10,000 nucleotides of DNA from Symbiodinium natans (GCA_905221605.1 CAJNDS010002071.1:335001-345000); one strand, 5' to 3'. Shown: positions 1 through 6,407, numbered from the stretch's first letter. The notes: a model not told the origin generated them from the letters alone. Numbers and translations: made by a program.

Positions 1-160
1 TGTTGAAATATAGGAATTTTGGCTAGTGCCTTTTTGATGCTTTTCGGCAAAGAGGTTTGAGTATATTGGAATCTGGACCAACATTTTTTGTAGAGATCGG
101 GGACTTCTTAGCAAATGTAGTTGGACCTCAACTGCGAAACTTTTCGTTTGACCAATATTC

Positions 161-281
161 TGCGCTGGCGCATCAGGGCGAAGCCTCTAAAATTTAGGGT
201 TTAGGGTTTTGGGTTTAGGGTTGAGGGTTTAGGGTTGAGGGTTTAGGGTTTAGGGTTTAGGGTTCGCCAGCGCAGCTGGCG
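161..281. repeat. Inverted repeat bracketing the telomeric array
   Basis: TGCGCTGGCG (161-170) and its exact reverse complement CGCCAGCGCA (265-274) frame the array. The right arm can alternatively pair locally, because CGCCAG (265-270) is complementary to CTGGCG (276-281) across a 5-nt loop. This gives two mutually exclusive hairpins. The arrangement is kept in unit 2; unit 3 has a mismatched left arm and no right arm. Confidence 0.85.
193..264 (+). repeat. TTTAGGG array, satellite unit 1
   Basis: This is a telomere-type array on the G-rich strand with internal variants: one TTTTGGG and two TTGAGGG. The same variant order recurs at 1351-1422. The array lies between inverted copies of TGCGCTGGCG (161-170) and CGCCAGCGCA (265-274). 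Confidence 0.95.
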
Positions 282-283
282 CC

Positions 284-609
284 CCGGTCAATTCGCCGCA
301 GGCGTGGGACCCCCCCTCCCCCCAGGAAGCGGCCCATCCCTCAAAGATTTTTCTAAACTCGATTTGAGTTTTCCTGTCCCACGCGGCCCCCCCTTAGCCC
401 CAGATTTTCTAAACCCGATTTGAGTTCCGAGCCTGAAAAACCCGCCCCAATGGCCAAATTAAATGATTTTGGGCAATTTTTGGTCTTTGTCAGACCCTCC
501 GGGACCCGACGTAAACGGATTTGTTTGCAAAACGCCTTTTGGAAACAAATTAGTTTTCCGTGTTTTTTTGGCTTCTCGGACACCCCCCCGCAAGCTATTG
601 CAGCCCTTA
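284..609 (+). repeat. GC/C-rich module of the satellite unit
   Basis: This non-coding module contains a 9-bp perfect inverted repeat, GCGTGGGAC (302-310) with GTCCCACGC (376-384). It also has an imperfect ~25-bp direct repeat: GATTTTTCTAAACTCGATTT near 345, and a diverged copy near 403. C-runs occur at about 310-323 and 386-393. The same module lies at about 1442-1767 in unit 2. Open frames on either strand are not maintained between the two copies. Confidence 0.75.
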
Positions 610-1034
610 TCTTCTAAACCCTACTAAAACCCTCCTAATAAACCCTTCGAAACCCTTCTAAACTTTTCGAAACCCTGCTAAACCCTTCTTCTGACTCCTT
701 CTGAACCCTTCTAAACCCTTCTAAATAAGACCATTTCTAAGCCCTTCTAAAAAGCTTCTAAGCCCTTCTAAAAACCTTCTAAACCCTTCAAAACCCTTCT
801 AAGCCCCTTTAAACCTTCGAAACTCCTTCTAAACCTAAAGCCCTTCCAAGCTTTTCTTTCACCCGTTTAAACTTCTAAAACCATCCTAATCTTTTCTAAA
901 CCCTTCGAAACACTTCTAAAGCTCTTCTAAAGCATTTCTTGTAAGCCCTTCTAAAACCCTACTAAACCCTTCTAACCCCTTCTAAATCCTTCCAAACCCT
1001 ATGAAACCCTTCGAAACCCTTCTAAAACCTTCCC
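610..1034 (+). repeat. Decamer minisatellite (CCCTTCTAAA), unit 1
   Basis: This is a degenerate tandem array with consensus CCCTTCTAAA and variants such as CCCTTCGAAA, CCCTACTAAA and CCTTCTAAG. The strand is very poor in G. The consensus equals the telomeric heptamer CCCTAAA with three bases inserted (CCCT-TCT-AAA), so it may descend from telomeric repeats. That derivation is inference. Confidence 0.85.
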
Positions 1035-1039
1035 AACCA

Positions 1040-1276
1040 AGTGCTAAAGCATAAGTGTTTTTGGTAGTGGTTGTTGAGGTTTTTCGGCCAGGAGGTTTAA
1101 GTAAATTGGAAATATGGACCAACGAGTTTGAGTAAATCGGAGATTCTTAGGAAATTGTTGTTGAAATATAGGAATTTTGGCTAGTGCCTTTTTGATGCTT
1201 TTCGGCAAAGAGGTTTGAGTATATTGGAATCTGGACCAACATTTTTTGTAGAGATCGGGGACTTCTTAGCAAATGT
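1040..1276 (+). repeat. Diverged ~115-bp subrepeat pair (A/B)
   Basis: Subrepeat A (1040-1157) and subrepeat B (1159-1276) align along their length. Both contain a TTTTCGGC block, then an AGGAGGTTTAAGTA or AGAGGTTTGAGTA block, then TGGACCAAC, then a GA-rich block ending in TTCTTAG. They are clearly diverged, unlike the near-identical full units, so the ~1.2-kb unit looks like a higher-order repeat built partly on an older ~115-bp satellite. The pair recurs at 2307-2535, where A has lost about 10 bp. Confidence 0.75.
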
Positions 1277-1350
1277 AGTTGGACCTCAACTGCGAAACTT
1301 TTCGTTTGACCAATATTCTGCGCTGGCGCATCAGGGCGAAGCCTCTAAAA

Positions 1351-1422
1351 TTTAGGGTTTAGGGTTTTGGGTTTAGGGTTGAGGGTTTAGGGTTGAGGGT
1401 TTAGGGTTTAGGGTTTAGGGTT
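1351..1422 (+). repeat. TTTAGGG array, satellite unit 2
   Basis: It is identical to the array in unit 1, including the same variant heptamers in the same order. It is bracketed by the same 10-bp inverted repeat at 1319-1328 and 1423-1432. Confidence 0.95.
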
Positions 1423-1767
1423 CGCCAGCGCAGCTGGCGCCCCGGTCAATTCGCCGCAGGCGTGGGACCCCCCCTCCCCCCAGGAAGCGGCCCATCCCTC
1501 AAAGATTTTTCTAAACTCGATTTGAGTTTTCCTGTCCCACGCGGCCCCCCCTTAGCCCCAGATTTTCTAAACCCGATTTGAGTTCCGAGCCTGAAAACCC
1601 GCCCCAATGGCCAAATTAAATGATTTTGGGCAATTTTTGGTCTTTGTCAGACCCTCCGGGACCCGACGTAAACGGATTTGTTTGCAAAACGCCTTTTGGA
1701 AACAAATTAGTTTTCCGTGTTTTTTTGGCTTCTCGGACACCCCCCCGCAAGCTATTGCAGCCCTTAC

Positions 1768-2238
1768 CTTCTAAACCCTCCTAAAACCCTCCTAATAAAC
1801 CCTTCGAAACCCTTCTAAACTTTTCGTAAACCCTTCTGACTCCTTCTGAACCCTTCTAAACCCTTCTAAATAAACCCTTGAAAGCCTTTAAAAGACTATT
1901 TCTAAGCCCTTCTAAAAACCTTCTAAGCCCTTCAAAACCCTTCTAAGCCCCTTTAAACCTTCGAAACTCCTTCTAAACCTAAAACCCTTCCAAGCTTTTC
2001 TTTCACCCGTTTAAACTTCTAAAACCATCCTAATCTTTTCTAAACCCTTCGAAACACTTCTAAAGCTCTTCTAGAGCATTTCTTGTAAGCCCTTCTGAAA
2101 CCCTACTAAACCCTTCTAACCCCTTCTAAATCCTTCCAAACCCTATGAAACCCTTCGAAACCCTTGAAACCCTTCTAAAACCTTCCCAACCATTTCTAAA
2201 CTCTTCGAAACCCTTCCAAAACCGTCCCTTCTAAACCC
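1768..2238 (+). repeat. Decamer minisatellite (CCCTTCTAAA), unit 2
   Basis: This is the homologous array in unit 2. It has several indels against unit 1, for example around 1868-1895, and extends past the point where unit 1 is truncated. It is G-poor on this strand. Confidence 0.85.
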
Positions 2239-2416
2239 CATGGAAATACCCCAAGTGGCCATTTTCGTGACCTTTGACCCGTCTGGACCTTCACAAACCC
2301 TCAACCTAGTGCTAAACCATAAGTGTTTTTGCTAGTGGTTAGTGTGGTTTTTCGGCCAGGAGGTTTAAGTAAATTGAAAATATGGACCAACGAGTTTGAG
2401 TAAATTAGGAAATTGT

Positions 2417-2626
2417 TGTTGAAACATATGAATTTTGGCTAGTGCCTTTTGATTCTTTTCGGCAAAGAGGTTTGAGTATATTGGAATCTGGACCAACATT
2501 TTTTGTAGAGATCGGGGACTTCTTAGCAAATGTAGTTGGACCTCAACTGCCGTTTAACCAATATTCTGCACTGGCGCATCAGGGCGAAGCCTCTAAAATT
2601 TAGGGTTTAGGGTTTAGGGTTTAGGG
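2417..2626 (+). repeat. Higher-order satellite, truncated unit 3
   Basis: This third copy matches units 1 and 2 for about 200 bp with more divergence: a base change in the left bracketing arm (TGCACTGGCG instead of TGCGCTGGCG) and a small deletion near 2550 where the others read GCGAAACTTTTCGTTT. It stops inside the TTTAGGG array (2599-2626), and the right bracketing arm, the GC-rich module and the decamer module are absent. The satellite therefore ends exactly in telomere-like sequence, suggesting the junction to the downstream mosaic formed by recombination or repair there. Confidence 0.88.
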
Positions 2627-2960
2627 GTGTAGGCTTTATAGGGCTTAATCCGAGCATCTGTTTAATTGGTGCCCCCCCCCCCCCCCCTCACCCACCGCAA
2701 TAAGAAAGGCGGGGCGCCGCAAAAATAAGACCATGGCAATGTATTGATTCTCGATTAGAAACAATAGGAATGTATTGTAGTTTCACCGAGCCAAACTGCA
2801 GCTCAGCAAACAAAAATGAAGCCTGCAGACAGATTTTTAGAACCACCCGAAAAAGATCTTCAAGCTGGTACTGGCCCATACGAAAACAGACGTAATGGAA
2901 AGTAGTCTTCCAGTGAGATTCTCGATGAAAACATTACTTTCAATGTGAGGGTATTAATTA
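2627..2960. other. Low-copy island with C16 run
   Basis: This is a 334-bp stretch of non-telomeric sequence just after the truncated satellite. A homopolymer of 16 C lies at 2672-2687. The rest (about 2690-2948) is AT-balanced, low-copy DNA. A minus-strand frame of 63 codons covers 2688-2879 but begins and ends without supporting signals and matches no family I recognise. The island ends in a small hairpin, GGGTA (2949-2953) with TACCC (2959-2963), which overlaps the start of the next CCCTAAA array. Confidence 0.5.
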
Positions 2961-3014
2961 CCCTAAACCCTAAACCCCAAACCCCAAACCCCAAACCCTA
3001 AACCCTAAACCCTA
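2961..3014 (-). repeat. CCCTAAA array with CCCCAAA variants
   Basis: This telomere-type array has its G-rich strand on the minus strand. CCCTAAA units flank three CCCCAAA units. It faces a G-strand array starting at 3116, with a ~100-bp GC-rich island between them. Confidence 0.95.
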
Positions 3015-3115
3015 TTTCCATTCTGAGAACGAGTACCCGGCCAAGAGCTGCGGCCAGGATTGGTCTCCAGTGCCGCGCGCTGCGCATCGAGGGCACGCAG
3101 CCCAGCCTGAGGGGC
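3015..3115. other. GC-rich island between facing telomeric arrays
   Basis: This 101-bp island separates a CCCTAAA array on the left from a TTTAGGG/TTTGGGG array on the right. One plus-strand frame (codons from GGT at 3063 through about 3116) has almost only G or C in third position, which hints at a fragment of GC3-biased coding DNA. The frame runs on into telomeric repeat and is not a gene. Confidence 0.4.
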
Positions 3116-3221
3116 TTTTGGGGTTTGGGGTTTAGGGTTTAGGCTGAGGGGTTTAGGGTTTAGGGTTTGGGGTTTGGGGTTTGGGGTTTGGGGTTTAGGG
3201 TTTAGGGTTTGGGGTTTAGGC
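3116..3221 (+). repeat. TTTAGGG/TTTGGGG mixed array
   Basis: This G-strand array contains four consecutive TTTGGGG units (3166-3193) and several TTTAGGG units, broken once near 3140-3152. A 123-codon minus-strand frame spanning 3005-3376 is a by-product of the 7-bp period (a Pro-Lys-Pro-Gln-Thr type peptide) and is not taken as a gene. Confidence 0.93.
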
Positions 3222-3395
3222 TTCTGAACCCAGGCCATGCTGCAAGACCCTAAACTCCAAGCCCCGAACTGTAGAGAGGCTAAACCGCTACGTAGCTCCC
3301 GATCCCCGAGCCTGGAAACTGGAACATGGATCCATGGCCATTTTCCCACTGATTGTTTGTGCCCATGTGACTGCACGCCTAACCGCTAACGCCGC

Positions 3396-3484
3396 AAACC
3401 CTAAAGCCCCAAACCCCAAACCCCAAACCCCAAACCCCAAACCCCAAACCCTAAACCCTAAACCCTAAACCCTAAATCCTAAAC
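3396..3484 (-). repeat. CCCCAAA/CCCTAAA array
   Basis: Six consecutive CCCCAAA units (3407-3448) are followed by CCCTAAA units and one TCCTAAA. The variant block is homogeneous, suggesting local slippage or unequal exchange. The 174-bp island to its left (3222-3395) holds no recognisable gene. Confidence 0.93.
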
Positions 3485-3756
3485 ATCATAAGCACCCCCA
3501 AAGCCCGAAAGAAGCATCGAAGCAGCTCTGAGAACCTTCAGAGGCCCCCACCCTCGAATTCAGACTCCACAAGAACTCCACATATTTCACTGTGCTATAT
3601 TATATGATTCCATAACTGTATGATAAGTCCTATAGGATATATGATGTTGTATCAGACCCCAGCCATATGTTGCATCCCCCAAGAGTCAAGAGCCCTAAGC
3701 CCTATCAGCCTGTAGCAAACCTCAAACCCTGAGTCCCAAAAGCCTCAACCTTTAGA
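3485..3756. other. Low-copy island, AT-rich core
   Basis: This 272-bp island has a GC-balanced start, an AT-rich core (about 3590-3660, with the palindrome TCCTATAGGA near 3628), and a tail that decays into degenerate CCCTAAG-like units from about 3690. A small hairpin, CTCTGA with TCAGAG, lies near 3525-3542. No coding frame of note is present. Confidence 0.4.
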
Positions 3757-3860
3757 GCCCTAAGCCCTAAGCCCTAAACCCTAAACCCTAAACCCTAAAC
3801 CCTGAACCCTGAACCCTAAACCCTAAACCCTAAACCCTAAACCCTAAACCCTAAACCCCC
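3757..3860 (-). repeat. CCCTAAA array
   Basis: About fourteen heptamers read on the C-strand, with CCCTAAG at the left edge and two CCCTGAA units in the middle. The array grades into C-rich non-repeat sequence at 3855-3885. The next G-strand array begins near 4005 after a ~140-bp GC-rich island. Confidence 0.93.
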
Positions 3861-4004
3861 AACCCCAACCCCCAGCCCCAGACCTTGAGATGAGCAGGCT
3901 GTCGGCCACGGTGCCGAAGAATTGCAAGTCCTGCTCCCTATCCCCGCGGTCTGACCTCAGAGTGGCGGGGCCCTCGATGGAGGTTTCGGGTTGAGGATTC
4001 AGTG

Positions 4005-4025
4005 TTAGGGTTTAGGGCTTAGGGC
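4005..4025 (+). repeat. Short TTTAGGG tract
   Basis: Three units (TTAGGG, TTTAGGG, CTTAGGG) lie at the right edge of the GC-rich island 3861-4004. Confidence 0.8.
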
Positions 4026-4098
4026 TACCCCCCAAATCAAATGGCGCGCAATACAATACAGTAGGTTTATTCCCGGTCTAACTCTTTAAGTTGTTCAT

Positions 4099-4196
4099 CT
4101 TGGTAGCCTAGTGGCACCCTTGTCCCGTTTGTCTTTGTTCTGAACCAACCCCAAAAAAGGGTTTCCTTATGTCAATATGGTTACTGGGCTACCAAG
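4099..4196. mobile_element. Small foldback element with TCAT duplication (MITE-like)
   Basis: The 98-bp segment ends in inverted repeats. The left arm CTTGGTAGCCTAGT (4099-4112) and the right arm (4183-4196) pair at 13 of 14 positions; the mismatch is at 4109. The tetramer TCAT directly abuts both ends (4095-4098 and 4197-4200), consistent with a 4-bp target-site duplication. No coding capacity is present. Within the left end, TAGCCTAGTGG (4104-4114) fits the Pol III A-box consensus TRGCNNARYGG, and GTTCTGAACC (4137-4146) faintly resembles a B box with one extra base. A tRNA-derived element is therefore a weaker alternative, although no cloverleaf can be folded by eye. Confidence 0.5.
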
Positions 4197-4280
4197 TCAT
4201 TCTAATTGCATGGGCGTAGCTCATCCGTCAAATGTTCTGGCTCAAGGTCTCAGGCTGATGGCTGCGGGGAAGTGCGCATT

Positions 4281-4318
4281 GAGGGTTTAGGGTTTAGGGT
4301 TTAGGGTTTAAGGTTTAG
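4281..4318 (+). repeat. Short TTTAGGG array
   Basis: About five units (TTTAGGG with one TTTAAGG) follow the low-copy island 4026-4280 that contains the small foldback element. Confidence 0.9.
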
Positions 4319-4404
4319 AGAACGGAGCCAGCTCCCCGAAGTTGCTTCAAAGCGGTATGGGCCGAAGGTCACTAGTCCGAACAGATAGAAATCCGGGGCC
4401 TTGC

Positions 4405-4454
4405 GCCCTGAGCCCTAAACCCTGAACCCTAAACCCGACACCCTAAACCCTAAG
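4405..4454 (-). repeat. Degenerate CCCTAAA array
   Basis: Mixed CCCTGAG, CCCTAAA, CCCTGAA, CCCGACA and CCCTAAG units lead into the homogeneous CCCTTAA block. Confidence 0.85.
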
Positions 4455-4566
4455 CCCTTAACCCTTAACCCTTAACCCTTAACCCTTAACCCTTAACCCT
4501 TAACCCTTAACCCTTAACCCTTAACCCTTAACCCTTAACCCTTAACCCTTAACCCTTAACCCTTAA
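4455..4566 (-). repeat. Pure CCCTTAA variant array, 16 units
   Basis: Sixteen uninterrupted copies of CCCTTAA (TTAAGGG on the other strand) span exactly 112 bp. No CCCTAAA unit interrupts the block, although canonical units flank it on both sides. Such purity points to recent local expansion of one mutated heptamer or to synthesis from a variant template. Confidence 0.97.
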
Positions 4567-4640
4567 CCCTAACCCTAAACCCTAATTAAACCCTAAACCC
4601 CTATATTCCGAAACCCTAAATGGCTCAGGGTTTAGGGCGT
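4567..4640. repeat. Telomeric tract with head-to-head turn
   Basis: CCCTAA, CCCTAAA and related units continue to 4620. After a 10-bp spacer (4621-4630) the orientation flips to TTTAGGG (4631-4637). CCCTAAA (4614-4620) and TTTAGGG (4631-4637) form a perfect 7-bp stem. Confidence 0.8.
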
Positions 4641-4770
4641 TTACGGTTTCGCGCTTGGGGGGTTTAGATGCTTAAGATTCAGGTTGTGCCCGTAAGCCTT
4701 CGGCCCTGCAGGGGATTTCTTGCGGGACGTTCATCCTGGGAGCACTTCGAGTAAGGCATTCGGGCTTTAG

Positions 4771-4848
4771 CCCTAAAGCTTTGGGTTTAGGGTTTAGGGT
4801 TTAGGGTTTAGGGTTTAGGGTTTAGGGTTTAGGGTTTAGGGTTTAGGT
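4771..4848 (+). repeat. TTTAGGG array with zero-gap inversion at its left edge
   Basis: The array of nine perfect TTTAGGG units (4786-4848) is preceded by CCCTAAAGCTTTGGG (4771-4785), a direct switch from C-strand to G-strand repeat through the palindrome AAAGCTTT (4775-4782). This is a head-to-head junction of minimal size. Confidence 0.93.
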
Positions 4849-4973
4849 TTTGCGTGCTGACCGTCGACGGGAGCCCATCGTAGGTGGAGTACGAAGCAAC
4901 GGGCATTCCTTGTTCTACCGATCTAGGCAAGCGGGCGCCCGATGGGGACAACCAACGTAAAAAGTCTCTGAGT

Positions 4974-5190
4974 CTAAGCCCTACACCCTAAAAAAACCCA
5001 AGCCCGAAAACCCTAAGCCTTCAATCCTAAATCTTAAAAACTCCACACCCTCAAAACCCCAAACTCCACACCCTCAAAACCCCAAACGCTAAACCCTCTA
5101 CCCATCCCGCCCCAGGCCCTTGCCCTAAACCCTTAGCCTAAACCCGAAACCCTTAGCCCCCAACCCCCCAACCCTAAACGCTAAGCCCTT
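4974..5190 (-). repeat. Degenerate C-rich telomere-like tract
   Basis: This G-poor stretch of decayed heptamers (CCCTAAA, CCCTACA, CCCAAGC, CCCTTAG and similar) contains an exact 23-bp tandem duplication (5041-5063 and 5064-5086, each starting CTCCACACCC and ending CCCCAAA). The level of decay suggests an older array than its neighbours. Confidence 0.75.
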
Positions 5191-5251
5191 TCAACCCGCA
5201 CAAGTCGACTTAAGCGGAGGCAACGGCCAAACCTGGTGGGAGCCCTTGCGA

Positions 5252-5402
5252 GGGGGGGGGGGGGCGGGTTTAGGGTTTAGGGTTTAGGGTTTAGAATTTA
5301 GGGTTTAGGGTTAGGGTTTAGGGATTAGGGTTTAGTGTTTAGGGTTTAGGGTTCAGGGCTTAGGGCTTAGGGCTTAGGGTTTAGGGTTTAGGGTTTAGGG
5401 TT
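5252..5402 (+). repeat. G13 run joined to TTTAGGG array
   Basis: Thirteen G (5252-5264) are separated by one C from GGG, after which a TTTAGGG array runs from 5269 to 5402. It has point-variant units (TTTAGAA, ATTAGGG, TTTAGTG) and three consecutive CTTAGGG units (about 5358-5378). A homopolymer this long directly before telomeric repeat may be an expansion or an assembly or sequencing weak spot. Confidence 0.9.
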
Positions 5403-5509
5403 CCTAAATATTTAGCTCAAGGTTTTGGGTGTTATTTGTAATAGGATATTTATAGAGGGACCATCAGGGAATACACTATTTGTAATTATTCCGACCCCTA
5501 TATTAGAGG
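5403..5509. other. AT-rich island
   Basis: This 107-bp AT-rich island holds the palindrome TAAATATTTA near 5404-5413 and two copies of TATTTGTAAT about 50 bp apart. No gene is visible. Confidence 0.35.
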
Positions 5510-5997
5510 GTGTAGGGCGTTTAGGAGTTTAGAGGCTTTTTGTTGGTTTGTTTAGGGCGTTTTAAGGACTTGGCTTATGAGAGTTTAGAGGGATCTTTTT
5601 GGGGGTTTAGGGCTTTCAAGGGTTCAGAGGTTTTTTTTTGGGGGGGGAGGGGGGGGGGGGGGGTGTGTAAGGCTTAAATGGGTTTGGGCTTGTAGGGGTG
5701 TAGAGGGATCTGTTGCGGGAGAGGGTTTGTGGGGGGCTTAGAGCTTTCAAGGGTTTTGAGGGATTTTGGGGAGTTTAGGGCGTTCAAGGGTTGAGTTTTT
5801 GTTTTACAGGTTGTTAGGTTTGTTTTTTGGGTTTGGTTGTTGTTGAGGTTTTGGGTTTTTTTTAAGGGTTGAGTCGAGGTGGCTTTTTTGGGTGGGTTCT
5901 TTTAGTTTTTTAGGGCTTAGTTGTTTTGGGTTCAGGGTTTTAGGGGATTTTAGGGTTTGGTTTTTTGGGGGTTTGGGTTTTTAGGGTTCAGCGTTTG
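5510..5997 (+). repeat. Extremely C-poor G/T-rich degenerate minisatellite
   Basis: About 490 bp with only a handful of C per 60 bases. Blocks related to TTTAGGGCTTTCAAGGGTT recur near 5605, 5738 and 5772, mixed with telomere-like GGGTTT. The stretch includes T9 followed by G8-A-G15 (5631-5663). It looks like an old G-strand telomeric minisatellite with strong strand asymmetry. No open frame of significance is present. Confidence 0.7.
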
Positions 5998-6230
5998 CCT
6001 GATCTCTCGCATGCGCCCCCAAAGTCGCCCAAACTTCAAACCCTGAAGTGCCCCAAGCTTTGAATCTTGAAGCTCCCAAAGCCCTATAACTTGGAATATT
6101 CCCCCTTATGCTAACAGTCCTTAATAGCGGTTATCGCATTCCTTTTAAGGACTGTTAGTATAAGGGGGAACATCCCAACCCTGAACCCGGAAGCTCCCCC
6201 CCAAGCCTTAAACCCTAAAGCCTCCCACGA
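5998..6230 (-). repeat. Degenerate C-strand repeat hosting a foldback element
   Basis: Degenerate CCCTGAA, CCCAAA and CCCTAAA units and two GAAGCTCCC blocks (near 6068 and 6189) surround the foldback element at 6091-6178. The flanks appear to be one array interrupted by that insertion. Confidence 0.55.
6091..6178. mobile_element. 88-bp foldback element, family F copy 1 (MITE-like)
   Basis: The ends are long inverted repeats. The left arm (6091-6124, TTGGAATATTCCCCC... to CCTTAA) pairs with the right arm (6145-6178) at 31 of 34 positions. All three differences are A/G transitions, which still allow G-U pairing in RNA. The loop is about 20 bp and itself contains a weak GCG/CGC stem. Flanks CCCTATAAC (6082-6090) and CCCTGAAC (6179-6186) may be a decayed ~8-bp target duplication, but both resemble the host telomeric repeat. 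A non-autonomous DNA transposon fits best; a hairpin RNA precursor is possible. Confidence 0.75.
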
Positions 6231-6376
6231 TTTAGGGTTTAGGGTTAGGGTTTAGGGTTTAGGGTTTAGGGTTTAGGGTTTAGGGTTTAGGGTTTAGGGT
6301 TTAGGGTTTAGGGTTTAGGGTTTAGGGTTTAGGGTTTAGGGTTCAGGGTTTAGGGTTTAGGGTTTAGGGTTTAGGG
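6231..6376 (+). repeat. TTTAGGG array
   Basis: About twenty-one units are near perfect, with one TTAGGG hexamer near 6243 and one TTCAGGG near 6340. Confidence 0.96.
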
Positions 6377-6407
6377 AAGAGATCCCAGGCGCTGCAGCAG
6401 TGAACAG

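Larger units (their letters stand above)
1..1158 (+). repeat. Higher-order satellite, unit 1
   Basis: This is the first copy of a ~1.2-kb tandem unit; the same sequence restarts at 1159 and again at 2417. Module order is: satellite subrepeat B (1-~120), TTTAGGG array with bracketing inverted repeat (161-283), GC/C-rich module (284-~609), decamer minisatellite (~610-1034), subrepeat A (1040-1157). The first 609 bp match unit 2 except for an A5 run (436-440) that is A4 in unit 2. This implies recent duplication or active homogenisation. Unit 1 lacks a 115-bp segment present in unit 2 (2192-2306). Short frames over 353-617 are broken by the 1-base difference in unit 2, so I read no gene here. 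Confidence 0.93.
1159..2416 (+). repeat. Higher-order satellite, unit 2
   Basis: This is the second, longest copy (1258 bp). It is nearly identical to unit 1 through its first ~609 bp, but its decamer minisatellite (about 1768-2238) carries many substitutions and indels against unit 1. It also has a private segment (2192-2306) just before subrepeat A. The contrast between an almost invariant front half and a variable decamer half suggests whole-unit duplication followed by slippage in the decamer tract. The TTTAGGG array (1351-1422) reproduces every variant heptamer of unit 1, so it was copied with the unit rather than freshly added by telomerase. Confidence 0.93.

Noticed and set aside
10-26. 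TAGGAATTTTGGCTAG resembling the 3' part of the DinoSL
   Set aside because: Only the core ATTTTGGCT matches, the CAAG end is missing, and it is an integral part of a satellite subrepeat.
353-617. Overlapping short frames on both strands in satellite unit 1
   Set aside because: Unit 2 lacks one A at the matching A-run (436-440), shifting both frames, and no domain is visible; the plus frame also lacks an ATG.
3330-3347. TCCATGGCCATTTTCCCA resembling the 5' part of the DinoSL
   Set aside because: It lacks the diagnostic GGCTCAAG end and differs at key positions.
3005-3376. 123-codon minus-strand frame, the longest in the window
   Set aside because: Its middle is the translation of telomeric heptamers (repeating Pro-Lys-Pro-Gln-Thr), which stay open simply because of the 7-bp period without stops; the ends show no domain.
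4097-4170. Possible tRNA gene around the A-box-like TAGCCTAGTGG
   Set aside because: No acceptor or anticodon stem can be formed and the B-box-like GTTCTGAACC has an extra base. The terminal inverted repeat and TCAT duplication explain the segment better.
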